From Lachnospiraceae bacterium (GTDB lineage Bacteria; Bacillota; Clostridia; Lachnospirales; Lachnospiraceae): 64,000 bases of DNA. Positions 36,805 through 46,083 of this stretch are shown one piece after another. Made by a program: the position numbers and the translations under genes. The notes under the pieces are model-generated. The model searched no databases. It was not told where the DNA came from and saw only the letters and a list, made by a program, of their open reading frames with translations. Position 1 is the first letter of the stretch, and the number at the start of each line of letters is the position of its first letter. Location of the stretch: NCBI GenBank assembly GCA_004556655.1, contig SFGF01000002.1, forward strand, positions 16,078 to 80,077, read 5' to 3'.

Positions 36805-37749
36805 ATGAAATATATTAAAGATTTTTTTGAGGGAGCAAGAATTTCAGGGGTGTATCTGTGTAAGCATAAACAGGCAGCCGTTACGAAAAATGGAAAACCG
36901 TATGAAAATGTGATCCTGCAGGATAAAACGGGAACGATAGATGCGAAAATATGGGATCCGAATTCCCAGGGAATCGAAGATTTTGATGCCATGGATTATA
37001 TTGATATTATGGGTGATGTGAGCAGTTTTGCAGGAGCGCTTCAGATCAGCATCAAAAGAGTGAGAAAAGCGCAGGAAGGAGAATATGTACCTTCTGATTA
37101 TCTTCCCGTGAGCAAAAAAAATATTGAGGAAATGTATCAGGAGTTGGTGAGATTTATTCAGTCTGTAAAAAATCCATATCTGTCCCAGCTCCTTCGGATG
37201 TATTATATTGACAATGCAGCTTTTGTGAAAAAGTTCAAGTTTAGTTCTGCGGCGAAAAGTGTACATCATGGATTTGTGGGTGGACTGCTGGAGCACACTC
37301 TGAGTGTGACAAAACTCTGTGAATATTATACACAGGCATATCAGGTACTGAACAGGGATTTGTTGATTACGGCTGCTATTTTCCATGATATTGGAAAAAC
37401 AAAGGAATTATCCGCATTTCCTGTAAATGATTATACGGATGACGGACAGCTTCTAGGGCATATTATGATCGGAGCGGAAATGATTCATGACGCAGTCCGC
37501 CAGATTCCGGGATTTCCGGCAAAACTGGAGAGTGAACTGAAGCATTGCATTCTGGCACATCACGGAGAATTGGAATACGGTTCACCGAAAAAACCGGCAC
37601 TGGTGGAAGCGGTAGCTTTGAATCTGGCAGACAATACGGACGCAAAGATGGAGACATTTGCGGAGATTTTTGATGCAGCCGGGGAACAGAATGACTGGCT
37701 GGGATATAATCGTCTGTTTGAGTCGAATGTCAGAAAGACTAGTAACTGA
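36805..37749 (+). CDS. yhaM: YhaM-family 3'-5' exoribonuclease (OB fold plus HD domain)
   Basis: A 314-residue protein: an N-terminal OB-fold (~10-95) and an HD phosphohydrolase domain with 'SVHHGFVGGLLEHTL' (His ~150-164) and 'IFHDIGKT' (His-Asp ~193-197). This is the arrangement of YhaM, an RNA and single-stranded DNA exonuclease of Gram-positive bacteria. AGAAGGAG precedes the start. It lies upstream of rlmD with ~70 bp between them. Confidence 0.92.
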   Translation: MKYIKDFFEGARISGVYLCKHKQAAVTKNGKPYENVILQDKTGTIDAKIWDPNSQGIEDFDAMDYIDIMGDVSSFAGALQISIKRVRKAQEGEYVPSDYLPVSKKNIEEMYQELVRFIQSVKNPYLSQLLRMYYIDNAAFVKKFKFSSAAKSVHHGFVGGLLEHTLSVTKLCEYYTQAYQVLNRDLLITAAIFHDIGKTKELSAFPVNDYTDDGQLLGHIMIGAEMIHDAVRQIPGFPAKLESELKHCILAHHGELEYGSPKKPALVEAVALNLADNTDAKMETFAEIFDAAGEQNDWLGYNRLFESNVRKTSN

Positions 37750-37760
37750 CAAGTAACTAC

Positions 37761-37780
37761 CATGTCTGCTGATGCAGACA
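37761..37780. repeat. perfect 8-bp dyad
   Basis: ATGTCTGC-TGAT-GCAGACAT between yhaM and rlmD. There is no T-run, so it is not a clear terminator; it could be an operator or RNA-stability element. Confidence 0.5.
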
Positions 37781-37819
37781 TTACCATAAATATAAGTTGA
37801 TTGACAGAAGGACGGGTTT

Positions 37820-39193
37820 ATGGAATATAAGAAAAATGATATGTTGACCGTTACGATAGAAGATATGGGGCATGACGGGGAAGGTATAGGAAAAGTAGAC
37901 GGATATACTGTGTTTGTGAAAGATGCGGTGATCGGTGATACCGTACAGGCGAAAATCATGAAAGCCAAGAAAAATTACGGGTATGCCCGTCTGATGGAGA
38001 TTATAACTCCATCCCCGGACCGGGTGGAACCTTTGTGTCCCTATGCCCGTCAGTGCGGCGGCTGCCAGATTCAGGCACTCTCCTATGAAAAGCAGCTGGA
38101 ATATAAAGAAAATAAAATTCGCAATAACCTGATTCGTATCGGTGGCTTTTCTGCGGATGAACTGCCGATGGAACCGATTATTGGTATGGAAAATCCTTTT
38201 CATTATCGGAATAAAGCACAATTTCCAGTGGGTGTGGATAAAGAAGGAAATATTGTGACTGGATTTTATGCGGGCAGGACCCATTCGATCATCAACAATC
38301 GCAGGTGTTATCTGGGTGTGGAGGTTAATGAAAAAATTCTGGATATTGTTGTGGATTATATGGAAAAGTACCATGTTCCGGCTTACGAAGAATCCAGCGG
38401 GAAAGGATTGGTTCGTCATGTACTGATCCGTTATGGATTTCATTCGAAAGAAATCATGGTTTGCCTTGTGGTAAACGGAAACCGTCTACCGGCATCCGAA
38501 CATCTGGTAGAGGAACTCAGAAAGATTCCCGGCATGACCAGCATCACCATGAATGTAAACCGGGAACGGACCAATGTGATTCTGGGAAGGGAAGTGAAGC
38601 TTCTCTGGGGACGGGCGTACATTACGGATACGATAGGAAATATAAAGTATCAGATTTCACCCCTTTCTTTTTATCAGGTAAATCCGGTACAGACAGAGAA
38701 GCTGTACGGAAAGGCTCTGGAATTTGCGGATTTAAGCGGCGGAGAAACAGTCTGGGATCTTTACTGCGGAATCGGAACCATTTCCCTGTTCCTGGCACAG
38801 AAGGCAAAACAGGTATATGGGGTGGAAATCGTTCCGGCAGCCATCGAGGACGCCAGACGGAATGCAGCCCTGAATGGAATCAAGAATGCGGAATTTTATG
38901 TGGGAAAAGCAGAAGAAGTGCTGCCGGAGAAATATGAAAAACAGGGAATCTATGCGGATGTGATCGTTGTAGACCCGCCGAGAAAAGGCTGCGAGGAGAG
39001 TGTGCTGCATACTATGGTGAAAATGCAGCCCAAACGGATCGTGTATGTGAGCTGCGACTCGGCTACACTGGCGAGAGATCTGAAATGGCTGTGTGGGAAT
39101 GGGTATGAGATTCAAAGAATCGTCGGGTGCGATATGTTTAGTGAGACTGTTCATGTTGAGTGTGTCGTGTTGATGTCAAAAGTCGAGAAGTAG
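37820..39193 (+). CDS. rlmD: 23S rRNA (uracil(1939)-C5)-methyltransferase
   Basis: A 457-residue protein with an N-terminal TRAM domain (~4-60), a Cys cluster 'CPYARQCGGCQIQ' near residue 74 that can bind a 4Fe-4S cluster, and a C-terminal methyltransferase fold with 'DLYCGIGTISLFL' and the catalytic Cys in 'YVSCDSATLARDL'. This is the RumA/RlmD/RlmCD class; position specificity in Firmicutes may cover more than one uridine. Full length. It is the last clear housekeeping gene before the accessory island. Confidence 0.93.
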   Translation: MEYKKNDMLTVTIEDMGHDGEGIGKVDGYTVFVKDAVIGDTVQAKIMKAKKNYGYARLMEIITPSPDRVEPLCPYARQCGGCQIQALSYEKQLEYKENKIRNNLIRIGGFSADELPMEPIIGMENPFHYRNKAQFPVGVDKEGNIVTGFYAGRTHSIINNRRCYLGVEVNEKILDIVVDYMEKYHVPAYEESSGKGLVRHVLIRYGFHSKEIMVCLVVNGNRLPASEHLVEELRKIPGMTSITMNVNRERTNVILGREVKLLWGRAYITDTIGNIKYQISPLSFYQVNPVQTEKLYGKALEFADLSGGETVWDLYCGIGTISLFLAQKAKQVYGVEIVPAAIEDARRNAALNGIKNAEFYVGKAEEVLPEKYEKQGIYADVIVVDPPRKGCEESVLHTMVKMQPKRIVYVSCDSATLARDLKWLCGNGYEIQRIVGCDMFSETVHVECVVLMSKVEK

Positions 39194-39538
39194 ATGTAAG
39201 AAAAAGGCTTGAAAACAAGGGATTCCTGAGAAGGAGTAGATTTTGGACACAGGGCAACACGACCGAAAAATAAGAAGTTTGCTGTCAGAGGAAACATATC
39301 TACATGAAAAAATGACGGAGGGTTGAGTTGACAGCTTGCAAAATGGGTAGGTTGAGTAGATAGGTTGGATATTTGCAGGTCGAGTAGATAAGATGAATGT
39401 CAAGACTTCATATGGTTTGTGATTAGATAATTTATGTTTTAAATTACCGGGGTAAAAATATACAAAATACGAGAAATATGTAGAAAAAGTTTTTAAAATG
39501 CTATATAATTTTATCCAAGAAACTATAGGAGGAAGGAA
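39194..39538. other. intergenic junction before the TIR gene
   Basis: 345 bp without a credible gene. A TATAAT at 39504-39509 lies 30 bp before the TIR gene start and is its likely -10; the -35 is weak. Base composition shifts to clearly AT-rich near 39400, which may mark the island boundary. No direct repeat or att-like sequence was found. Confidence 0.4.
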
Positions 39539-40786
39539 ATGGCGAGTTCAGTACAAACATTGAAGTTTTTTATTTCATATTCGCATTTAGATATGAAATA
39601 CAAAGAAAAATTACTGACAACGCTAAAATCTTTAGAACTGGCATATAGTATTGATGTATGGCATGATGGAAAAATTCTTGCAGGTGGGGATATTAATAGA
39701 GAAGTACTAAAGGAATTAGTGTGTTCAGATATAGTATTATTGTTGGTGACCCCCAATTTTCTGGCATCTTGGTATTGCATGAAAGTGGAATTGAAAAAGT
39801 CTGTGAATAGAATGAAAAAGGGAGAGTGTATTGTAATTCCTGTAATGTTTCAAGACTGTACATTGGATTCAAGCCTTCCTTTTTATAATTTGAATAGAGT
39901 TCCAAGGGATGGTAAACCAATATGCAAGTTTAAGCCGCAGTTACAGGGATGTACTGAGGCAACAAACATGATAAAGGAAATGATTGATAAAGCTTTTCCA
40001 GGTAGTAGAAGAAAATCAAGGAATTCTAAATCTAAAAGTAAGGAATTCAGTGGTAGGGATGCTTTGTTTATTGATTTGTATAAAGAAGGGAAATTGCAAC
40101 ATATAGAAATAAACCAAAAGTTTATAAGTATTCTGCCTGGTTGTACTAAAAATATTATTGACTTTAATACTATGATGGAACAAGCATTGGAAAATGCCGT
40201 TAAGAGGTTTAGAAATGAATATAAAAATTTATCGGGCAAAACAGTAGAAGAGTTAGAGGTTCAAGAATTAAGATTGTTTTTGATGGATATTTGTGGTTAT
40301 ATAAAAAAATATATTACGGATTCTGTCGGAATAAGAGTGCATTTTAGGGGGACAACTAATAACCAGTACATAGGAATTATAGCGTCTACTGATAATGATG
40401 ATTCAGATGATTTGGCTACAGACTGGTCGACTGATTTAACTCCTATTCCTATTTATGAAGGACTAATTCACTATTCAGCTCAGTTGAAATCTTCATTGCT
40501 AAAAACATTAAATCTTAAATTGAATTTTAAGGGAAACAATGATAAGATATGGAAAGAATATCTCACACATACTTTTGTTAATTTAAGTAAGGGAAAGCAG
40601 CCTGTGCTTTCTATGGGAATATCGGTGCATAAAGATTATTATCCATTAAAAAAGGAGCTTTTTCTTTTTTTGGCATATGTGAGATTTGGAGAACTTGTTG
40701 AAGAATATATCATAAAATATTGTAGAAGATGTAAGCGTACAGATAAAAAATATGATATAGAAATGATAGTAAATAATATTGTTTGA
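39539..40786 (+). CDS. TIR-domain protein with novel C-terminal domain (candidate defence effector)
   Basis: A 415-residue protein. Residues ~8-145 form a TIR domain: 'KFFISYSHLD' (box 1), 'DVWHDGKILAGGDI', 'VLLLVTPNFLASWYC' and Glu84 at the position of the NADase catalytic Glu. The rest is a Lys/Arg/Ser-rich linker (~155-170) and a ~240-residue domain with 'VHFRG', 'YIGIIAST' and 'LSMGIS' segments, possibly GAF-like, that I cannot assign. Bacterial TIR proteins often deplete NAD+ on phage infection. The start follows AGGAGGAAGG. It is followed by a small ORF. Confidence 0.8.
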   Translation: MASSVQTLKFFISYSHLDMKYKEKLLTTLKSLELAYSIDVWHDGKILAGGDINREVLKELVCSDIVLLLVTPNFLASWYCMKVELKKSVNRMKKGECIVIPVMFQDCTLDSSLPFYNLNRVPRDGKPICKFKPQLQGCTEATNMIKEMIDKAFPGSRRKSRNSKSKSKEFSGRDALFIDLYKEGKLQHIEINQKFISILPGCTKNIIDFNTMMEQALENAVKRFRNEYKNLSGKTVEELEVQELRLFLMDICGYIKKYITDSVGIRVHFRGTTNNQYIGIIASTDNDDSDDLATDWSTDLTPIPIYEGLIHYSAQLKSSLLKTLNLKLNFKGNNDKIWKEYLTHTFVNLSKGKQPVLSMGISVHKDYYPLKKELFLFLAYVRFGELVEEYIIKYCRRCKRTDKKYDIEMIVNNIV

Positions 40787-40802
40787 ATTGGAGGTATCAA
40801 TT

Positions 40803-41072
40803 TTGGCGGCAGCGATTTTGGTTAAGGAAAATGGTATTTTTGGAAAATGCCAGAAAAAAGTTATAAATAGAGGTGGCACTGTTATAGAACGAGCTGAGCT
40901 TATGTCTATTATTTTGAAGAAAAATATTGATATCTCTATGAAACGACAATTATCTTTTATTTATGATATGATCTTAGACTTGGAAACAGAAAATAAAACC
41001 TATATTACACATATTAAAGTTAGTAATGACAGCGAAGAAAAGATTCTTGCGTTTATTAAAAGTGAGATTTGA
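40803..41072 (+). CDS. small unknown protein next to the TIR gene
   Basis: An 89-residue protein if translation begins at the TTG at 40803, with GGAGG eight bases upstream (40790-40794). It starts 16 bp after the TIR gene stop, so the two probably share a transcript. It contains 'GGTVIERAELMSIILKK' and a C-terminal amphipathic region. No known family. Position suggests a partner, regulator or antitoxin-like protein of the TIR effector, which is only inference. Confidence 0.6.
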   Translation: MAAAILVKENGIFGKCQKKVINRGGTVIERAELMSIILKKNIDISMKRQLSFIYDMILDLETENKTYITHIKVSNDSEEKILAFIKSEI

Positions 41073-41101
41073 TTTTGTTAATTAATAAAAATATGAAAGT
41101 T

Positions 41102-41134
41102 GGCATCTTGTAGAAATATGAGGTGCCTTTTTTG
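41102..41134 (+). terminator. intrinsic terminator of the TIR pair
   Basis: A short stem GGCATCT/AGGTGCC (one G-T pair) followed by T residues. Confidence 0.6.
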
Positions 41135-41200
41135 TTTTGGAAAACTATAGATAGTTATTGGCATACCCTCTCACTGGCTTGCGTACCATAAATTGATACA

Positions 41201-41232
41201 ATGCACCCTTGGCAGTCAGAGGGTGCATTTTT
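41201..41232. terminator. hairpin before the IS element
   Basis: A 9-bp perfect stem ATGCACCCT/AGGGTGCAT followed by TTTTT. It may protect the neighbourhood from transcription into the IS. Confidence 0.6.
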
Positions 41233-41341
41233 AAGATAACGTATAATAAGTTGCGCAAATTCAATTAAATAAAATAGACATAGTTATGACCGATAGGTAC
41301 AATTAAGTTACCACACAAAATCTTACCAGGAGGTCAAAACT

Positions 41342-42541
41342 ATGTCTGATAACATTATACAATTGAACCAGGATTTAATCCATACAGAATTAAAAGATCT
41401 GGTCCGAAATTCTGTTGAGGAAACTTTAAATGCCATGCTCGATGCCGAAGCCGACAAGCTTGTGCAGGCTGACCGATATGCCCGTGATGAACAACGTCAG
41501 GGATATCGGGCTGGTCATTACGATCGGTCGTTTACAACTACTTCCGGAGAAGTAAATCTCAGGATGCCGAAATTAAAAGGTGTAGCTTTTGAAACGGCAA
41601 TCATTGAGCGTTACCGCAGAAGAGAAACTTCTGTTGAGGAAGCACTGATTGAGATGTATCTTGCAGGTGTTTCTGTTCGTCGTGTGGAGGACATTACAGA
41701 AGCACTCTGGGGCACGAAGGTATCTCCGGGTACCATCAGTAACCTCAATAAAAAGGCTTATGAAAACATTGAAAAATGGAGAAACCGAAAGCTAACAAGC
41801 CAGGCGTATCCATATGTTTATGTAGATGGCGTCTTTCTGAAGCGATGCTGGGGTGAAGAATTCGAAAACATCTCAGTTCTAGTGGCTGTTGGTGTCACTG
41901 ACGATGGTTATCGTGAAGTGATTGGAGCCAAGGAAGGCCTCAAGGAAGATCTTGAAAGCTGGAAGGAATTCTTCGTATGGTTAAAATCCCGTGGCTTAAA
42001 CGGTGTAAAACTGATTACCGGCGATAAAGCGCTTGGCATGGTGGAAGCCATTGGTCAGGTTTTTCCTGATGCCAAATATCAGCGTTGCATTGTTCATTTC
42101 TACAGGAATGTTTTCTCTGTTGTTCCGAAGCAAAAAGTCAAGGCTGTAGCCAAAATGCTCAAAGCTATCCATGCCCAGGAAGACAAGAAAGCTGCTCGAG
42201 AGAAAGCAAAACGCGTAGCCGAGAAACTGCGTAGCATGAAGCTCAGCAAGGCTGCATCCAAGGTCGAGGATTACATCGAGGAAACACTTACATATATGAG
42301 CTTTCCTGAACAGCATTGGACCCGGATCCGCACAAACAACACGCTTGAACGGCTGAACAGGGAAATCAAACGCCGTACCAAAGCAGTTGGAACATTTCCT
42401 GATGGAGAATCAGCTTTGATGCTTGTGTGCGCAAGGCTGCGCCATGTGGCCAGCAGCGAATGGGGAAACAAACGATACCTTAATATGGAACACCTGAACT
42501 CAATGATCATCTCTGAAGAAGAGAATATCATAGCAGGATAA
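41342..42541 (+). CDS. IS256-family transposase
   Basis: A 399-residue DDE transposase. Catalytic residues are Asp162 ('VYVDGVF'), Asp228 ('ITGDKA') and Glu336 ('NTLERLNRE'). The 'CIVHFYRN' element lies between the second Asp and the Glu, as in the family. The gene appears intact and could be active. AGGAGG precedes the ATG. Confidence 0.97.
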   Translation: MSDNIIQLNQDLIHTELKDLVRNSVEETLNAMLDAEADKLVQADRYARDEQRQGYRAGHYDRSFTTTSGEVNLRMPKLKGVAFETAIIERYRRRETSVEEALIEMYLAGVSVRRVEDITEALWGTKVSPGTISNLNKKAYENIEKWRNRKLTSQAYPYVYVDGVFLKRCWGEEFENISVLVAVGVTDDGYREVIGAKEGLKEDLESWKEFFVWLKSRGLNGVKLITGDKALGMVEAIGQVFPDAKYQRCIVHFYRNVFSVVPKQKVKAVAKMLKAIHAQEDKKAAREKAKRVAEKLRSMKLSKAASKVEDYIEETLTYMSFPEQHWTRIRTNNTLERLNREIKRRTKAVGTFPDGESALMLVCARLRHVASSEWGNKRYLNMEHLNSMIISEEENIIAG

Positions 42542-42602
42542 CTTAAGACGTCAATTCGGTCATACTATGCGCTTACCGCCTGATGAACGCTACCAGTCTG
42601 TC

Positions 42603-42652
42603 CATTTCCCGTCAAGGACAGGCGTTGTGCTGAGCATCCTTGACGGGAAATG
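42603..42652. repeat. 16-bp inverted repeat downstream of the transposase
   Basis: Arms 42603-42618 and 42637-42652 are perfect inverted copies with an 18-base loop, inside the IS and before its right end. It lacks a long T-run, so it may be a transcription barrier or a structural element of the IS. Confidence 0.6.
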
Positions 42653-42841
42653 CCCAGCCAGGTGTCAGACAATCAAGGCGGTTAAGATTAAAACTGAATT
42701 TGCGCAAAACTATTGACAGTATCATTTTTAACGATAGCCCCTACTCAAAAAACGATAGGGTGCATTTGCCTCGGATTTATGGTATTCTATGGTAAAACAC
42801 AGCGATAAAATATGATTTTCAGGAAAGGTAAGGTATTGACG

Positions 42842-43321
42842 ATGAGTAAGGTATTAGTAGCATATTTCAGTGCCAGCGGCGTAACAGCGAAACTGGCGAA
42901 GCGGCTTGCGGAAGCTATCGGAGCAGATTTACATGAGATTCAGCCGGAGGTTTCATACACGGATGCTGATCTGGACTGGATGAATAAAAAGAGCCGCAGC
43001 AGTGTGGAAATGAATGATAAGTCATTCCGTCCGGCCGTGGCAAATAAAGTAGAGAACATGGAGCAGTATTCCGTGATTTTCACAGCCTTCCCTATTTGGT
43101 GGTACGTCGCTCCGACTATTGTGAACACGTTTCTGGAGCAGTACGATTTATCCGGAAAGACCATTATTCCTATGGCAACTTCGGGCAGCAGCGGTATGGG
43201 GAACACAAACAGGGAGTTGGTGGTTTCCTGTCCTGGAGCAGAACTAAAGGAAGGAAAGAGATTCCCTGCGGATGCAAGTGCGGAAGAACTGAAAGCATGG
43301 GCAGAAGGATTCGGGATTTAA
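42842..43321 (+). CDS. flavodoxin
   Basis: A 159-residue protein starting at the ATG at 42842 after AAAGGTAAGG. The FMN phosphate loop 'YFSASGVTAKLA' (residues ~8-19) is an S-x-S-x-x-T-type variant. 'FPIWWYVAPTIVNTFLEQYDLSGK' is the typical second aromatic FMN region. It transfers electrons at low potential between enzymes. It stands alone next to the IS, and the redox partner is not evident here. Confidence 0.92.
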   Translation: MSKVLVAYFSASGVTAKLAKRLAEAIGADLHEIQPEVSYTDADLDWMNKKSRSSVEMNDKSFRPAVANKVENMEQYSVIFTAFPIWWYVAPTIVNTFLEQYDLSGKTIIPMATSGSSGMGNTNRELVVSCPGAELKEGKRFPADASAEELKAWAEGFGI

Positions 43322-43447
43322 AGAAAAGACCGATAAACTTATCAATATAGACCCATAAAGTTATCTTTCATGACAACGAATAATAAGAAATCTATGGTAA
43401 CATCCTACCCGTAGTGGTAAATTATTCTACAGGAAAGGGTGCGAAGC

Positions 43448-43867
43448 ATGGAAAACGAAATATATGAAAAAGACTATGGAGAGGAATTCCGGGAGCGAAG
43501 TGATAAGTCAGAGGGAAAGGATTTTCTGGATACATTAATGGAGGTTGGGTTCTTTCAGAAGTACCAGGAAGAAATGAATAAAATCCCAAAGCGTGTGGTT
43601 CCCAAAGAAAAAGCGGATTATGAATACCTGCTTGGCGAGTGTGATGCATACGTCCGGCAGTTCGGAGGAAGAATCCGGGGCGAGGTGGATTACCAGAAAT
43701 GGCAGGCGACCATTGACCTATACCTGGACCATTTTGAGTTTTGTGACAGGGAGGCGTTGACGCTATTAAAGGAAATCGCAGAGCGGACGGAGAACGTGAC
43801 GTTTTCGATGAAAGATGGGCTGATTCGGATGTCGGTGTTCATTGGATATTTTGATGAAGTGTATTAA
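43448..43867 (+). CDS. unknown 139-residue protein of a duplicated unit (copy A)
   Basis: ATG at 43448 after AGGAAAGGG. It is acidic and helical ('KDYGEEFRERSDKSEGKDFL', 'EALTLLKEIAERTENV'), without signal peptide or membrane span. It belongs to an ICE-associated family of unknown function and has a near-identical copy at 49521. It precedes an HTH gene. Confidence 0.75.
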   Translation: MENEIYEKDYGEEFRERSDKSEGKDFLDTLMEVGFFQKYQEEMNKIPKRVVPKEKADYEYLLGECDAYVRQFGGRIRGEVDYQKWQATIDLYLDHFEFCDREALTLLKEIAERTENVTFSMKDGLIRMSVFIGYFDEVY

Positions 43868-43958
43868 TGTGTGAAAGCATCTGCTAGTGTGACTGGTGGG
43901 TGCTTTTTTCTCACAGATATGGTATGTTATAAGCAATCAAACTGGCGGAGGTACGGGT

Positions 43959-44225
43959 ATGGGAGAACAGCAGAATCCATTGACTTATGAAATCATCAAA
44001 GCGGCGGTTGCCGGAGAGAAATGGGCAACAGAAAAGGTCATTGCACACTACGACTCTTATATTGAGGAACTTGCCACAGTGAAAGAAAAGCAGACTGACG
44101 GCAGCGTGAGGACCTTTGTGGACGAGGATATGAAACAATCCATTATTCTGAAGCTGCTGGAGAAGATACCGAACTTTCCGCTGGAGGAAGCAGAGAGGAT
44201 AGCAGAAACTGATGAGGGGATATAA
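43959..44225 (+). CDS. ICE-type helix-turn-helix protein (copy A)
   Basis: An 88-residue protein. 'PLTYEIIKAAVAGEKWATEKVIAHY' and 'DEDMKQSIILKLLEKI' are the HTH_16-type pattern of small regulators found in Tn916-like conjugative transposons. ATG at 43959 after a GGAGGT. It has a close copy at 50032. Likely a DNA-binding regulator or sigma-like accessory of a conjugative element. Confidence 0.78.
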   Translation: MGEQQNPLTYEIIKAAVAGEKWATEKVIAHYDSYIEELATVKEKQTDGSVRTFVDEDMKQSIILKLLEKIPNFPLEEAERIAETDEGI

Positions 44226-44798
44226 TGTTTGCGTATAATGGTGTCTGATTTCACGAAGTATCGGGCTTGAAAATGGTTCGAGGGTACATTATGTAGTAGA
44301 AAAGCCCGAAATAAGCCCTATATGCGGGAAAAATCCGGCTCATGCAGAAATCAGAGTACATAAAATTTGTGTGTTTCTTGGACGAACGGTTCATACTCAT
44401 GGAAAAATAAAAGGGTGGGGCAAACTTCTGAAAAAGAAGCCCCCACCTTTTCGCATAACTAAGAGGGTGTCAGAACTTTTCCGCAAAAGAGGTTAGGATG
44501 GTTAAATATCTCAGACTGGTGTTTTTCGGGATATATAAAATTTGTTATAGACTGACGGAGAGACAATAGTAGAGGCGGAGGTGGCTTGAATAATTAAGCT
44601 GCCCTGTCCTTTAAATATAGAAACTAACTAATATTAAAGCGGAACAAGAATTTACGTGAAGCAATTCTTTGTGTAAAATGAGGTGGCGAAATTTTGAAAA
44701 AATTTTTGTGTATGGCTATCTTTTTGCCTTGCTGAGTTGTTATACATAATAGAAAGGGAAAAACGTTTTGAACTTTAATAACGGGAAAGGAGGATTTT
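44226..44798. other. intergenic region before the ECF module
   Basis: 573 bp. It contains the ~145-base block absent from copy B of the direct repeat, an intrinsic terminator (44414-44450), and ~300 bp of AT-rich DNA leading to the ECF gene. No further gene is supported. Confidence 0.5.
44414..44450 (+). terminator. intrinsic terminator of the duplicated unit (copy A)
   Basis: GGTGGGG/CCCCACC outer stem with an inner CTTCT-GAAA-AAGAAG-type stem, then TTTT. Repeated in copy B at 50340-50377. Confidence 0.8.
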
Positions 44799-45332
44799 GT
44801 GGATGTTGATTTTCTTTTGATCAGGAATATGAAAAAAGGCAATGAAGATGCCTTCGATGTGTTTGTCCGCAAATACTATGATGATATTTTGAAATATTGC
44901 GGATACCATTGCCCTTATCCAGAATATGCCGAGGATTTGGCACAGGAAACATTTGTACATTTTTTCGCAAAATTATCTGATTACCGTCATATGGGAAAGG
45001 CAAAAAATTTCCTATATACCATAGCTGGAAATTTGTGCAAGAACTATTTCAAGAAAGCAAAAGAAATCTCGCTGGAGGATACCGAACTGGCTGATCTGGT
45101 GGAAGAAGCTGAATTTACACCGGACATTCTCACAAAGCTGGAGGTTGAGGATGCACTGAAACACTTGTCTGATGAATTAAGGGATGTAGTTGTTCTGTAT
45201 TATTTTCAGGATTTGAAGCTATCGGAGATAGCTGATGTCCTGCAAATCGGTCTACCATTGGTAAAATACCGCATGAAGCAGGCAAAAGTCCAGTTAAAAA
45301 TGTATTTAGAGGAGGGAGACTATGACATTTGA
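44799..45332 (+). CDS. ECF-type RNA polymerase sigma factor
   Basis: A 177-residue sigma factor starting at GTG 44799 after AAAGGAGG. Region 2 has 'EDLAQETFVHFF'; region 4 has 'LKLSEIADVLQIGLPLVKYRMKQAK'. Regions 1.1 and 3 are absent, as in ECF sigma factors. Its start overlaps nothing, but its stop overlaps the next ORF by 11 bases. It probably drives the following ABC transporter genes in response to cell-envelope stress. Confidence 0.92.
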   Translation: MDVDFLLIRNMKKGNEDAFDVFVRKYYDDILKYCGYHCPYPEYAEDLAQETFVHFFAKLSDYRHMGKAKNFLYTIAGNLCKNYFKKAKEISLEDTELADLVEEAEFTPDILTKLEVEDALKHLSDELRDVVVLYYFQDLKLSEIADVLQIGLPLVKYRMKQAKVQLKMYLEEGDYDI

Positions 45333-46083
45333 AGAGAAACTAAAAAGATATAAAACAGCCACGCAGATTCCGGCAAGAGAGGAAGCAATTCAGAAAACCA
45401 TTCAGATGTCAAAAGCGGCCTTTTATGCAAATGAACAGGACAAAATTATGCCCTATCATGAATTTTTGTTTACACAGTTTAAAATGATTCAGAAGCGTTG
45501 GTGGGGGTTCCAGTTCCTTATTCTGTTGCTGTTTTGGATTACTTTTCCTTTATCTGTGGAGAGTGAATCTGTTCAAAAAAGCATGGCGGTGACAGCATCG
45601 CTGTTTATTATTCTTTTAATTCCAGAGTTATGGAAAAACAGAAGCTGCCAGTCTATGGAAATTGAGGCGGCAAGCTATTACTCCCTGCGACAAATCTATG
45701 CGGCACGAATGACTTTGTTTGGTATTGTAGATGTTGTATTTATTACATTGTTTTGCAGTATGGCATCCACAACGCTGAATCTTGCCCTGTCGGTATTACT
45801 GACACAGTTTCTATTTCCTATGGTAATTACGGCGTGCATTTGCTTTGGCGTATTATGTAGCAAGCATTGCTTTAATGAATTTGCTGCAATTGGCATGTGT
45901 ATTATTTGGAGTGCATTATGGTGGCTGCTTATCCTGAATAAAACAGTTTATGCGTTGATCACAATGCCGGTATGGATTGGACTGTTTGGAATTGCACTGG
46001 CATTTTTATTTTTTACAATTCATCGAACACTGAATAGTTGTAACAATTACTGGGAGGTAAACTTAAATGGAATTGAAGGTTGA
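45322..46083 (+). CDS. multispanning membrane protein of the ECF module
   Basis: A 253-residue protein: a ~55-residue soluble N-terminus followed by about six hydrophobic segments. It starts inside the sigma factor's 3' end and overlaps the ABC ATPase by 17 bases. Its place suggests either an anti-sigma factor or an ABC permease subunit; no zinc-finger anti-sigma motif (HxxxCxxC) was seen. Confidence 0.7.
   Translation: MTFEEKLKRYKTATQIPAREEAIQKTIQMSKAAFYANEQDKIMPYHEFLFTQFKMIQKRWWGFQFLILLLFWITFPLSVESESVQKSMAVTASLFIILLIPELWKNRSCQSMEIEAASYYSLRQIYAARMTLFGIVDVVFITLFCSMASTTLNLALSVLLTQFLFPMVITACICFGVLCSKHCFNEFAAIGMCIIWSALWWLLILNKTVYALITMPVWIGLFGIALAFLFFTIHRTLNSCNNYWEVNLNGIEG

Larger units (their letters stand above)
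41251..42707 (+). mobile_element. IS256-family insertion sequence
   Basis: A ~1.46-kb element bounded by matching imperfect terminal inverted repeats, TTGCGCAAATTCA (41251-41263) and its inverse at 42695-42707. It carries one transposase. No clear target-site duplication can be seen in the immediate flanks, so the ends may extend slightly beyond these bases or the duplication has decayed. Confidence 0.85.
43339..44492. repeat. 1.15-kb direct repeat, copy A
   Basis: This interval matches 49401-50418 almost base for base: 5' leader, 139-residue ORF, HTH gene and terminator. Copy A has an extra block of ~145 bases near 44211-44356 and lacks ~10 bases near 43350. The repeat brackets the ECF/ABC/VanY module and could be a recombination substrate. 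Confidence 0.85.
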
